From: a bacterium
GTDB taxonomy: Bacteria > T1Sed10-126
Length of the DNA: 13,676 nt
Reading direction: 5' to 3'
NCBI GenBank assembly: GCA_003554945.1
Contig: PWHN01000101.1
Location: forward strand, 1 to 13,676
The notes beneath the pieces were generated by a model. The model saw nothing but the letters and a program-made list of their open reading frames with translations, made no database searches and was not told the DNA's origin. A program made the position numbers and the translations under genes. This document shows, piece by piece, positions 1-6,931 of this stretch. How positions within the stretch are numbered: the stretch's first letter is position 1; each line of letters starts with the position of its first letter.

Positions 1-367
1 CTTCCTCCAACCGGCCACCGCTCGTTACAAATCCAAAGTGAGAAATGGGAAGCTCCTGCGCCTCATCATAAGCTTCTTTTAGCTTTTCCGGCGGCAGTAA
101 ATCGTATTCCTCCGCTCCCGCCCGGTAATGAACAGACTGGGCGCAAAAAGCACAGTCCTCCCCACAGAGTCCGCTTTTGGCGTTGACAATTGAGCATAGG
201 TGTATCTCATCGCCAAAATTGCGGCGGCGCAGACGATCGGTCAGGGAAAGTAGATCAATAAAGCTCTCGCGACCCAGGGTGAGTATTTCAAGCCCCTCGT
301 CAGCGCTCAGAGGTACACTTTGCTCTATCTTCTCTTTTAGTTTACAAAACAGTGATGATTGACTCAT
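1..367 (-). CDS. bioB: Biotin synthase BioB, N-terminal part (cut by window edge)
   Basis: Partial gene: the first 122 codons are present and the rest lies beyond position 1. The product is the radical SAM enzyme that inserts sulfur into dethiobiotin, the last step of biotin synthesis, in the cytoplasm. The translation starts MSQSSLFCKLKEKI and contains NAKSGLCGEDCAFCAQS. Cys68, Cys72 and Cys75 form the CxxxCxxC motif that binds the [4Fe-4S] cluster and S-adenosylmethionine, in exactly the sequence context found in BioB. HFGFVTSGGR follows near the cut end. The ATG at 367 is preceded by GGAGGA at a normal distance. The PilZ gene lies 45 bp upstream on the same strand, so the two may be co-transcribed. 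The second, [2Fe-2S] cluster ligands are outside the window and cannot be checked. Confidence 0.96.
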   Translation of the reverse strand, partial: MSQSSLFCKLKEKIEQSVPLSADEGLEILTLGRESFIDLLSLTDRLRRRNFGDEIHLCSIVNAKSGLCGEDCAFCAQSVHYRAGAEEYDLLPPEKLKEAYDEAQELPISHFGFVTSGGRLEE

Positions 368-412
368 AGGTCGGTTTCCTCCACGAGTCAGGGAAAAGAA
401 GTTTAAACTCGT

Positions 413-778
413 TTATCTCTTGAAAAGCTCCTCAAGTTCTCGTTCGACTTCGTTAGGATCGGCCAGGTTGTAGGTCAGCAACCGGCGCAGATGGTCAAGA
501 CTGTCCGGATCGATAAGCTTCCACCTGAAACCCAGTCTGCCGTCTTCCCTGTGAACTAAATCCACCTGTTGACTAATAACAGGACCTGATCCTTCACCGA
601 GCAGCACTTTTAACGAATATTCCTCCCCCTTTTCTCCGGACCATCCTTCCGGTTCTTCCAGGAGAAGACCTTTCAATGAAATATCTATTAATTTCGACGA
701 CCAGGTTTTATCATCCTGAGATAAAATTACCTCTTTGTCTAAAACAACCCGTTTGTATTTACGCCGCTCATTTTCCAT
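413..778 (-). CDS. Single-domain PilZ protein (probable c-di-GMP receptor)
   Basis: 121 residues from the ATG at 778 (MENERRKYKR). A GTG at 787 would add three codons, but it falls inside the Shine-Dalgarno-like GGGGTG that serves the ATG, so I prefer the ATG. The N-terminal RRKYKR and the later DISLKG (about residues 33-38) match the two c-di-GMP-binding signatures of PilZ domains, RxxxR and [D/N]xSxxG. No other domain, signal peptide or membrane segment is visible; the C-terminus is a charged helix (NEVERELEELFKR). Stand-alone PilZ proteins usually pass the c-di-GMP level to a partner controlling motility, polysaccharide or adhesion. No such partner lies nearby: the downstream neighbour is bioB. 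The family call is firm and the target is unknown. Confidence 0.88.
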   Translation of the reverse strand: MENERRKYKRVVLDKEVILSQDDKTWSSKLIDISLKGLLLEEPEGWSGEKGEEYSLKVLLGEGSGPVISQQVDLVHREDGRLGFRWKLIDPDSLDHLRRLLTYNLADPNEVERELEELFKR

Positions 779-880
779 GATTATCACCCCGGTAAAAGAT
801 AAAACCCAACTGACCCTTTCTTCAAACCCCTCTCCCCTGATGCGAGTGGGAAAAGCCGTAAGGTTCTGTCCGGCAAAACA

Positions 881-889
881 AGTATAGCA
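881..889 (-). promoter_or_regulatory. Extended -10 promoter candidate for PilZ-bioB
   Basis: On the minus strand TATACT (881-886) is preceded directly by TGC (887-889), giving an extended -10 (TGnTATAAT-like). The hexamer at the -35 distance (AAAGCT) is poor. Transcription would start near 874, leaving a leader of about 95 nt before the PilZ ATG. The call rests on base pattern alone. Confidence 0.35.
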
Positions 890-988
890 AAATTTACTCG
901 AAAAGCTTTAAAATTTTACAATCTCCAAAACCACCCAGTGCTCAGTTACTGTCGAAACTGTGACCGCACTTTTATCCGTTTTTCGGTT

Positions 989-1013
989 GTCATTCCCGCG
1001 GAAGCGGGAATCC
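989..1013 (-). repeat. GGATT-hairpin repeat, copy 1
   Basis: Perfect inverted repeat with arms ATTCCCGC and GCGGGAAT (992-999 and 1004-1011) and a 4-nt loop. Read on the minus strand the copy has the family flanks GGATT on the left and AATGAC on the right. It also fits the form ATTCCC-N8-GGGAAT known for Neisseria dRS3 repeats; this is a resemblance, not evidence of kinship. Confidence 0.85.
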
Positions 1014-1053
1014 AGTGACGTTAAATTTCTAACTGGCGAAGGTCAAAGTCACC

Positions 1054-1090
1054 GGATTGCCCAATCAAGTTGGGCAATGACGATCTTAGG
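1054..1090 (+). repeat. GGATT-hairpin repeat, copy 2, with tail GACGATCTTAGG
   Basis: Stem ATTGCCCAA (1056-1064) pairs perfectly with TTGGGCAAT (1070-1078) around loop TCAAG. The flanks are GGATT and AATGAC, followed by the tail CGATCTTAGG. The copy at 13382-13415 (minus) has the same loop and nearly the same tail but a different, still paired, stem. Confidence 0.85.
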
Positions 1091-1099
1091 GTCTGGTTT

Positions 1100-1129
1100 G
1101 CCCGGTTGCTACTCATATCAAGTCCGGGC
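1100..1129. repeat. Inverted repeat GCCCGG...CCGGGC, possible divergent hairpin copy
   Basis: Arms at 1100-1105 and 1124-1129 with an 18-nt loop. The loop ends in TCAAGT and the element is followed by ACGATGACC, which resembles the loop and right flank of the neighbouring GGATT-hairpin copy. It may be a degraded third member of that cluster. Confidence 0.5.
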
Positions 1130-1261
1130 ACGATGACCTATTGATAATGATGGCAAGGAGCAACCCAAAAATTCAATTGTGACTAAGCACCAGTGTATCT
1201 TTTAGCGAACTCTTTACTCGCAACTCCTTTTTCTATAGAGAGAAACCATTCTCCAAAGTCT

Positions 1262-2314
1262 TTACAACTCGTCAACCACTGTCAAATCGCGGCGAAAGAA
1301 CTGTTCTTCAAGTTCCAGGGTAACCTCTTCCAGTATTTCCGACTTTTTATCATAGGAGAGAAAAGCCGATTTGAAGCCGTTAATGATCAGACGGCGGACG
1401 TCACGAAGACTGAAGTTAAATTTTTCAATAGCCAGGAGATACTCGTCAGTAACAGTTGTATCGCTGACAGTCCGGTTGTCCGTATTCAGCGAAACCCGGA
1501 GTCCCTTCTTAAGGTAATCAGGAAGCGGATGCGCCTCATAAGATTCAACCGCCCGGGTCTGGACGTTGCTGCTCAGACAAATTTCCAGTGGTATCCGATG
1601 GTCGTTAACATAATTTAGGAGCTCTTCGTCTTCGCGCAGACGAACGCCGTGACCGATACGGTGAGCGCCGCAGTAATGAATCGCCTGATGAATGCTCTCG
1701 GGCCCAAAATCCTCACCAGCATGAACGGTGAGGTTAATATTACGGTTACGGACAACATAAAAAGCCTCCAGGTGATCCTTGGCCGGGTGACCCCGTTCGG
1801 CGCCGGCCAGATCCAGAGCTACAACGCCCCGGTTCCAGTATTCGGTTACCTTCTCTGCCAGGACGGTGGTCTTCTCGGGTGAACTCTGTCGCAGACCGGT
1901 CAATATAAGCCCCGTATCTATGTTGTAATCTTGCTCAGCTTGCTCTAATCCCGTCAAGACACTTTCAATCACCTGGTCTAGGGTCAGTCCCTGTTCACAG
2001 TGCAAAAGAGGTGCAAATCGAACTTCCAGGTAACGAATATTTTCGGCGGCCGCGTCCTCGGCCAGCTCGTAAGCTACCCGTTCAAGACGCCCGGCAGTCT
2101 GAAGCAACCGGCAGGGCAACTCAAAGGACTCCAGATACTGCTCCAGATCGGCGTTGTCCGATGCCACCCGCAACTTCTCCTCCAGCTGCCCCGGCACCGC
2201 TTCACCGTCCTCACGCAAAAAATCACGGGCCGTCGACGCTCGCAGTCCCCCGTCAAGGTGACAGTGCAGGTCAGTCTTGGGAAGTGATATGATTGTCTCA
2301 CGATTAATTTTCAT
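1262..2314 (-). CDS. add: Adenosine deaminase
   Basis: 350 residues, the usual length for bacterial adenosine deaminase. The enzyme hydrolyses adenosine (and deoxyadenosine) to inosine in cytoplasmic purine salvage. It is a metal-dependent TIM-barrel of the amidohydrolase superfamily. All metal and catalytic positions are visible: His17 and His19 in TDLHCHLDGG, His198 and Glu201 in VHAGED, His222 in RIGHGV, and Asp279 in LNTDN. The residue after Asp279 is Asn; many homologues, including the mouse enzyme, have Asp there, and I recall Asn in other bacterial members, so I do not treat it as a defect. The ATG at 2314 is preceded by GAGG about 8 nt upstream. The gap to the upstream lipoprotein gene is 171 bp and A+T-rich, with no clear terminator. 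Related aminodeoxyfutalosine or adenine deaminases are possible, but the fit to adenosine deaminase is good. Confidence 0.93.
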   Translation of the reverse strand: MKINRETIISLPKTDLHCHLDGGLRASTARDFLREDGEAVPGQLEEKLRVASDNADLEQYLESFELPCRLLQTAGRLERVAYELAEDAAAENIRYLEVRFAPLLHCEQGLTLDQVIESVLTGLEQAEQDYNIDTGLILTGLRQSSPEKTTVLAEKVTEYWNRGVVALDLAGAERGHPAKDHLEAFYVVRNRNINLTVHAGEDFGPESIHQAIHYCGAHRIGHGVRLREDEELLNYVNDHRIPLEICLSSNVQTRAVESYEAHPLPDYLKKGLRVSLNTDNRTVSDTTVTDEYLLAIEKFNFSLRDVRRLIINGFKSAFLSYDKKSEILEEVTLELEEQFFRRDLTVVDEL

Positions 2315-2485
2315 CTTCTCTACCTCGCATTAATAATTATCTCTGTTTAGCGTCTCATATTTTTTTGCAATTCTCAACTCTCGCTGGTTATTAATATTTT
2401 TTACCACCCGAGGCTTCGCCATAAATATATATTAAATATTGGGTTTCGTAAGTTTTTGAACAACTTTACCTCCGAGGCAAGAGGG

Positions 2486-2932
2486 TCAGGGAACTAAGGT
2501 GAGGAAGGATTCGAGGGGGGACCAGGTGATTACCCAGGTCTCTTCAAGTATTTTTTCTACTTCCAGGGTGGTTTCTCCTATCGGTTCATCAGCGGGAATA
2601 GCGTAGAGAACGGCAACCGGACGCCCGACCATGCGGTCAGAACCCACCCGGGCTTTGAAAGCATCGGAAGGTTGGTTGATGTTTTCGATTTTTATATGTT
2701 CCCAGCCCTGCTGATAGGCCAGCTCGGCTGCTCTGTATTTGGCATAAGAATTGACTGTCTCCTGGGAAGTGTAGGCGTTGGCAACAAAAATAACCAGGAC
2801 ACCATCTTCATAAGGGGCGATTTCCGAATACCCACCGGTAGTCCCCCGGGGCTGGTAAGCGGTGGCACAGCCGCCAATAAAAAGGACCATCGCTGTTATA
2901 AAAAAGAGTTGCGACCAGAGTTTAAGCTTCAT
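2486..2932 (-). CDS. Small lipoprotein, CC0125/CC1285-like family
   Basis: 148 residues. Residues 1-22 are a lipoprotein signal peptide (MKLKLWSQLFFITAMVLFIG) ending in the lipobox IGGC, with Cys22 the lipidated residue. The mature part begins CATAYQPRGTTGGYSE and continues VANAYTSQETVNSYAKYRAAELAYQQGW. That pattern (YQP, GGYSE, then YTS, a helix with RAAELA, then an aromatic) is what I recall of the CC0125/CC1285 family of envelope lipoproteins, whose function is not established. The start codon overlaps the stop codon of the upstream OmpA-like gene (ATGA), so translation is probably coupled and the two products likely work in the same compartment. The family assignment is from memory. Confidence 0.8.
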   Translation of the reverse strand: MKLKLWSQLFFITAMVLFIGGCATAYQPRGTTGGYSEIAPYEDGVLVIFVANAYTSQETVNSYAKYRAAELAYQQGWEHIKIENINQPSDAFKARVGSDRMVGRPVAVLYAIPADEPIGETTLEVEKILEETWVITWSPLESFLTLVP

Positions 2933-4089
2933 ATTTCAGGCATTTCTTCAAAAAACTTATAGGGAATCAGCCAGAATTCAACTCGTCTTTTTTCAGCTTC
3001 GGGCAAATCTTCATACTCCGGCCGAAATTCTCCGTATTCACCCAGGCTTAAGCCAGCCACTTTCTGTGCATCTATATCAAAATTTTGGATTAAATCCTCA
3101 ACAGAATTTAAAGCTCGCTGCGCCCCCACCTCCCAATTCGAATTAAAATTATCCCCGAGAGTGGGTGGAATATCGTCTGTGGAGCCAACAGCAAGCAAAA
3201 AATGATTACTAAACGCTTGAGCTACTTCTGCTACTGAATGCAGTTCTTCTCGGTGGCTATCAGTAATGGTAACTCGTCCAATATCAAACTCAAGCTGTGA
3301 TTCCAAGCGATAAAAAGCGGTATCAGATGCCTGGTCCTCAAGCTCCTCAGCGTCAAAGGTTTCGCTGGAAATTTTTTGCCAATCCCAACCTTCTTCGGTT
3401 TTTGAAGCCAGAGAAAATACTTTTTCTCTAAGCAACATAATGGTGTCAGCACGTGACTCCAGAGCTGACTTCTGCAGACTGACAGTCTCACTCAAATTAT
3501 CAATTTTAGCTTCACGCCGGGCGAGGGTGTCGTGCAAGCTAACCAATCTGCTTTCCTTTTCTGCCACCGTATCTGCCAGTAACTCTGTTTTATTTTCTAA
3601 GCGAACTACCATATCCTGTAATGTTTCATCCTTTGCCTTTCGACTTGCAAGCTCATCCTCCAGAGCTGTCACCGTTTGCTCTCTCTCTTCAAGCTTCTCT
3701 TTATGTTCAATTATCTGAGCTGATTTCTCGTCAAGCCGTGATTTTTTTTCGGAAATTGAAGAATTACGTGCTTTTAGTAACGTTTGTTGAGCGCTGATAA
3801 CAGCTTCATCCGCTTTTGCTCGAACCTGCCGAAATTTTTCTGCGGTTTGTTTCGTAGGTGCTTCTTCCAAGGAAAGACGAGCTTCTTCGAACAACGATTT
3901 GGCCTGCTCAAATTTTTCTTTCGCCTGCTGGTCTGCTTGTAATTCTTGTGCCCTCTCAATGGCCTTGCTTGCGTTCTGGTAGCTCTGGATACTCTCCTCT
4001 TCGGCCAGCTCGGGCGCATAAACGCCCGCACACCCACTGAGTACAATTGCCAGTAACACTACCACAAATCCCTGGTAGTATGATTTCAT
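2929..4089 (-). CDS. Coiled-coil lipoprotein with DUF4398-like region and C-terminal OmpA-like domain
   Basis: 386 residues. The signal peptide ends in lipobox LSGC with Cys20 lipidated. Residues ~28-105 are an Ala/Glu/Gln-rich helical region resembling DUF4398 (repeated AxxxxxxA spacing as in SKAIERAQELQ). Residues ~110-230 form a long predicted coiled coil. Residues ~265-376 look like an OmpA/MotB-type peptidoglycan-binding domain: a FDIGRV strand, then VGSTDDIPP, then SNWEVGAQRALNSVEDL with the conserved R, then LSLGEYGE and KRRVEFWLIP. Such proteins tether the outer membrane to the cell wall. The ATG at 4089 has GGGAG 7 nt upstream and a promoter candidate at 4165-4193. The gene overlaps the next lipoprotein gene by four bases. 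The domain order is clear; the exact cell role is not. Confidence 0.86.
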   Translation of the reverse strand: MKSYYQGFVVVLLAIVLSGCAGVYAPELAEEESIQSYQNASKAIERAQELQADQQAKEKFEQAKSLFEEARLSLEEAPTKQTAEKFRQVRAKADEAVISAQQTLLKARNSSISEKKSRLDEKSAQIIEHKEKLEEREQTVTALEDELASRKAKDETLQDMVVRLENKTELLADTVAEKESRLVSLHDTLARREAKIDNLSETVSLQKSALESRADTIMLLREKVFSLASKTEEGWDWQKISSETFDAEELEDQASDTAFYRLESQLEFDIGRVTITDSHREELHSVAEVAQAFSNHFLLAVGSTDDIPPTLGDNFNSNWEVGAQRALNSVEDLIQNFDIDAQKVAGLSLGEYGEFRPEYEDLPEAEKRRVEFWLIPYKFFEEMPEI

Positions 4090-4164
4090 AAATTAACTCC
4101 CGTTATTAAGTTTACCCCCAGCCTCAAACTCTTATGACTTGTTTAAAGTTTAACACCTGCCCAA

Positions 4165-4193
4165 ATAATAATAAATGCTTTACTAATCTTCAA
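4165..4193 (-). promoter_or_regulatory. Sigma-70-type promoter for the OmpA-like/lipoprotein pair
   Basis: On the minus strand: -35 TTGAAG (4188-4193), a 17-nt spacer, then -10 TATTAT (4165-4170, five of six consensus bases). Transcription would start near 4158, giving a leader of roughly 70 nt to the ATG at 4089. No other comparable pair is seen in the gap. Confidence 0.45.
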
Positions 4194-4333
4194 TCCATAA
4201 ATACGACAATCACATATCCCTAACAATTTTTAAATTACTGTCTTTCCTTCCAGTATCCAGGAACATTTGCTCGTTTGAAATTTTAAGAAAAAAATTGCGA
4301 ATCGATAGGTCTGACACTAAAAGCATCACTAAC

Positions 4334-4355
4334 TACGTCAAAGTATTTTGACGTA
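4334..4355. promoter_or_regulatory. 9-bp palindrome TACGTCAAA / TTTGACGTA, operator or weak terminator
   Basis: Perfect 9-bp arms (4334-4342 and 4347-4355) around GTAT. It lies about 100 bp downstream of the coding remnant that ends at 4455 and about 140 bp upstream of the promoter candidate at 4165-4193. There is no T-run on the minus strand and the stem is A+T-rich, so an operator is as likely as a terminator. Confidence 0.45.
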
Positions 4356-4454
4356 TTGAGAGGCCAGTAATATATGATATCTCCATGTTTGAAAATACCG
4401 GCTTGATTGTACGGAAATTTATAGGAAAACAGAAACTAAAATGAAAAGAGAAAG

Positions 4455-4634
4455 TTATTCTCCCTGATATTGGAAGCCGCGAGAGGTTTCGTTGTCGACG
4501 GTTACATCAATTTCGTCCTGGGCCGTGTTTGCCTCATCGTCTTCGATTTCTACTTCAATGGTATATTCGCCGTCAGGAATGTTGTTGGTATTTCAGTCCA
4601 CTTTGGAGATTTTTTCATTCATCGTGATTGACCG
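4455..4634 (-). pseudogene. Decayed Ig-like C-terminal fragment downstream of the propeller/LRR gene
   Basis: Past the stop of the propeller/LRR gene at 4615, a different frame reads MNEKISKVD, then TGA (4593-4595), then NTNNIPDGEYTIEVEI and IDVTVDNE, ending in TAA at 4455. Bacterial Ig-like repeats typically show W-D-T...PDGxYT...D...N...VTVDN; here the TGA sits where that pattern has Trp (TGG). The fragment is in a different frame from the upstream gene (offset of one base) and also holds the TGA, so at least two lesions separate it from a complete gene. It is probably the broken end of a once longer surface protein, or a fragment left by recombination between paralogues. Confidence 0.6.
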
Positions 4635-6804
4635 TCCAGCCACGTTCAGCTTCTAACCAATCTGCATCGTCTTCGCCAGCGGCACTCGGGGCGGCATTAT
4701 CAGTTAGATCCACGCCAATGTTTTCAATATTCTCATTGTCTGCGGCAATTCTAAGATCAGCCAGCATGTTGTCGATGTCTTCTTGCTCAAGCTGATTAGA
4801 GCTGACATCAATTTGTGGAGTATCGCCTTCTTCCAGTGCTGTGGTGAACCCGGCAAACGCGCCGTCCTCATATCCGCTCAGGTCGTTGCCCCACAGTCCC
4901 AACTGCTGCAGGTTCATTAAATCCCCCAGTTCCCCTGGGATCTCTCCTGACAATTCATTTAAGCCTAAATCTAATTCCTCTAATTCTGCAAGATTTCCCA
5001 GAGTACCAGGAATTTCTCCATAGAATTCATTTCCATCAAGCCAGATTCTTTGCAGATTCTCTAAGAATCCAAGCTCAGAAGGTATATCAGCGGTGAGCGA
5101 ATTATCAGACCATTCCAGTGAAATAACCGCTTCAGGCTGATTGATCTGCACCGTGAAGTCCTTGGTGTCGGCTTCGCCTTCAAAATCATGGTCAATTGTA
5201 TTTGTATTTTCGTAGATAGTGTAATCAGTACCGTCCGCGTTGTAGACGATCCAGTTTATAGTCTCCTCTGCTCCTGTATCTACATCAATTGAAAGTGACA
5301 TTGTATCTTCTTCTATTGTCTGCCAGTTCAATTCCACAGGGGCCACTTCATATTCAATTTGACCGGTATTTCTCGTATCCCGGCCAAACTTGGGCCAGAG
5401 ACTATTCTGTTCTTGCAGTCCAGGTGCGGCTGTCTCTATCCCGTATAAATTACCGTCGCCGGAGCCAAAAGCGCCGAGGGTATCGGAAATATTCAGCGAA
5501 GAAGCTATCGCACGTCCGGTTTCTATTTTCCCCAATGCTTCTCCCTCAGAATTCACACCGTATAAATTACCGTCGGCGGAACCAACATAGACGTTTTCTT
5601 CCGAATCTACGGTAGGTGTAGCAGTTATCTGCTCGCCAGTTTCAAAGCTCCATTTTACCTCTATATTGTCGTCATCGTCTTTTTCAAGCGCATACAAGTT
5701 ACCGTCCCAGGAGCCAACGTAAGCGGCCCCTTCTCCAAATACAAAAGAAGAAGTTAGAGCTCCGCCGACTTGTTTATCAGCTATCAACTCACCGTTTAAC
5801 GGCTCTACCGCGTAAGCATATCCCTCTTCACAACCAAACACTAATTCATCAATATCAGCAAAAGCCGGCGAGGATTTAATCTCGCCCTCCGCCGAAAAAC
5901 TCCACTGGTATTCCCCACCGTCTTCCCCCGCACTGATTGCATACAGGTGGTTGTCCCAGCTACCAAAATAAACATTTTGCCCGTCTATTGCGGGCGAAGA
6001 AGTTATCCTGCCGTCGGTTTCATACTCCCACAGCTCATCGCCGTTTTCACCATCGATAGCATAAAGACTGCCGTCGGTAGAACCGACATAGACGATGCCA
6101 TCAGAATCGACTGCGGGTGAGGAAGTGATCATGCCGTCGGTTTCAAAAGTCCAATCCTGGGTAAATTCTTCACCATCGGTATCCAGCGCGTATACTTTTC
6201 CGTTAAAACTACCGACGTATACCCGGTCATCCGGCCCGACAACCGGCGAGGAAGTGACCGGTGTTCCTATATCCAGCGTATCTATTTTCTTGCCCTCCTC
6301 GTCGACAGCGTGGAGGACACCGTCCCGGCTGGCGGTGATGGTGACTCCATTAATCATGACGGGAGAAGCAGTGACAGCCGCGTCGGCTTCATACTCCCAG
6401 ACAGTGTCGTGTGAGTCGACGTCCTCGCGCGCCTGAGTTGCTTCTTCTTGATCGGAGGATTCATCGTAAGGGTCTTCAGGAGCTGCATCAGGATTATCGA
6501 GCCAGTAATCAACTACCATTTGTGGGAATTCAGGATCACCATCTTCACAATCAGGCTCCTCATCAGGATCCCATTCACATTCATAATTATCCCAGACACC
6601 ATGCCAGTGTTCGTTGGCCTCTTTGTCAAGATCATCGACTACATCTTCAACGGCGTCGACAGGGCCGAAATATATTCCGGCAAGTTCCTCTCCCGATTGT
6701 TCTATCAGCTCGTCGGCGCGACTGATATTGTACACCGGATAGGCTAAAGAACCGGCGAGAAGTATAAATATTAAGATAGCCGAAACAGCATAAAGTTTTT
6801 TCAT
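4615..6804 (-). CDS. Exported PQQ-type beta-propeller protein with leucine-rich repeats
   Basis: 729 residues, start ATG at 6804 with GGAGG 5 nt upstream. Residues 1-~23 form a signal peptide or N-terminal anchor. Residues ~30-130 are a very acidic linker with two Cys (76, 86). Residues ~134-458 hold eight propeller blades of the PQQ/quinoprotein type, each with SSPAVD-like and VYVGSxDGxLYAID-like strands, closed by WPKFGRDTRNTG (470-481), a motif common at the end of such propellers. Residues ~485-555 are a beta-rich, Ig-like stretch. Residues ~559-700 hold leucine-rich repeats, three of them regular 24-residue units with LxGEIPxxLG, followed by the cap-like GWTVNHDE. Nothing shows that it binds PQQ or is an enzyme; a binding or adhesive surface protein is likelier. 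It is last in the envelope gene row, and its 3' side shows decay. Confidence 0.85.
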   Translation of the reverse strand: MKKLYAVSAILIFILLAGSLAYPVYNISRADELIEQSGEELAGIYFGPVDAVEDVVDDLDKEANEHWHGVWDNYECEWDPDEEPDCEDGDPEFPQMVVDYWLDNPDAAPEDPYDESSDQEEATQAREDVDSHDTVWEYEADAAVTASPVMINGVTITASRDGVLHAVDEEGKKIDTLDIGTPVTSSPVVGPDDRVYVGSFNGKVYALDTDGEEFTQDWTFETDGMITSSPAVDSDGIVYVGSTDGSLYAIDGENGDELWEYETDGRITSSPAIDGQNVYFGSWDNHLYAISAGEDGGEYQWSFSAEGEIKSSPAFADIDELVFGCEEGYAYAVEPLNGELIADKQVGGALTSSFVFGEGAAYVGSWDGNLYALEKDDDDNIEVKWSFETGEQITATPTVDSEENVYVGSADGNLYGVNSEGEALGKIETGRAIASSLNISDTLGAFGSGDGNLYGIETAAPGLQEQNSLWPKFGRDTRNTGQIEYEVAPVELNWQTIEEDTMSLSIDVDTGAEETINWIVYNADGTDYTIYENTNTIDHDFEGEADTKDFTVQINQPEAVISLEWSDNSLTADIPSELGFLENLQRIWLDGNEFYGEIPGTLGNLAELEELDLGLNELSGEIPGELGDLMNLQQLGLWGNDLSGYEDGAFAGFTTALEEGDTPQIDVSSNQLEQEDIDNMLADLRIAADNENIENIGVDLTDNAAPSAAGEDDADWLEAERGWTVNHDE

Positions 6805-6835
6805 GTTTGCCTCCAGGTGTTTATCTTAAAAACTT

Positions 6836-6917
6836 GCAAACGCAAAGACGCAAAGTTTTGGGACACGGATTAACACGGCTGAACATAGATTAAACGCAAA
6901 GGCGCTAAGGTGCAAAG
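6836..6917. repeat. GCAAAG-phrase dispersed repeat pair
   Basis: In the 127-bp gap between the propeller gene and the small outer-membrane gene, GCAAACGCAAAGACGCAAAG (6836-6855) and a variant with ACGCAAAGGCGCTAAGGTG and a final CAAAG (6892-6917) flank a segment reading ACACGGATTAACACGGC. These low-complexity phrases recur in intergenic DNA of many unrelated bacteria, from general recollection. They leave little room for a dedicated promoter ahead of the propeller gene. Confidence 0.6.
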
Positions 6918-6931
6918 TAACTTCAATAGCG

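Larger units (their letters stand above)
779..1261. other. Intergenic region between PilZ and adenosine deaminase
   Basis: No credible gene in 483 bp. It holds the extended -10 candidate (881-889), three hairpin repeats (989-1013, 1054-1090, 1100-1129) and, near 826-856, a pyrimidine-rich stretch CCCCTCTCCCCTGATGCGAG that lies in the presumed PilZ leader and resembles dispersed-repeat debris. I see no strong terminator after adenosine deaminase; a weak GAGAA/TTCTC hairpin around 1243-1256 is the only candidate. Confidence 0.6.
4090..4454. other. Intergenic region upstream of the OmpA-like lipoprotein
   Basis: No gene in 365 A+T-rich bases. It contains the promoter candidate at 4165-4193 and the palindrome at 4334-4355. 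Unlike the other gaps it has no member of the GGATT-hairpin family that I can see. Confidence 0.6.

Noticed and set aside
989-1129. CRISPR-like array
   Set aside because: Three hairpins close together, but spacing, length and sequence differ between units and there are no regular repeats and spacers.
1193-1618. 141-codon plus-strand frame over the end of adenosine deaminase
   Set aside because: Antisense to a gene with all catalytic motifs intact; no family resemblance and no Shine-Dalgarno that I would trust.
4593-4595. TGA recoded as Trp or selenocysteine
   Set aside because: Other genes here use TGG for Trp and TGA as a normal stop (FecR gene, OmpA-like gene). The reading frame is also shifted, so decay or a sequencing error is simpler.
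4615-6804. PQQ-dependent dehydrogenase
   Set aside because: The propeller repeats are of that type, but I see no catalytic or PQQ-ring signature and the leucine-rich tail does not occur in those enzymes.
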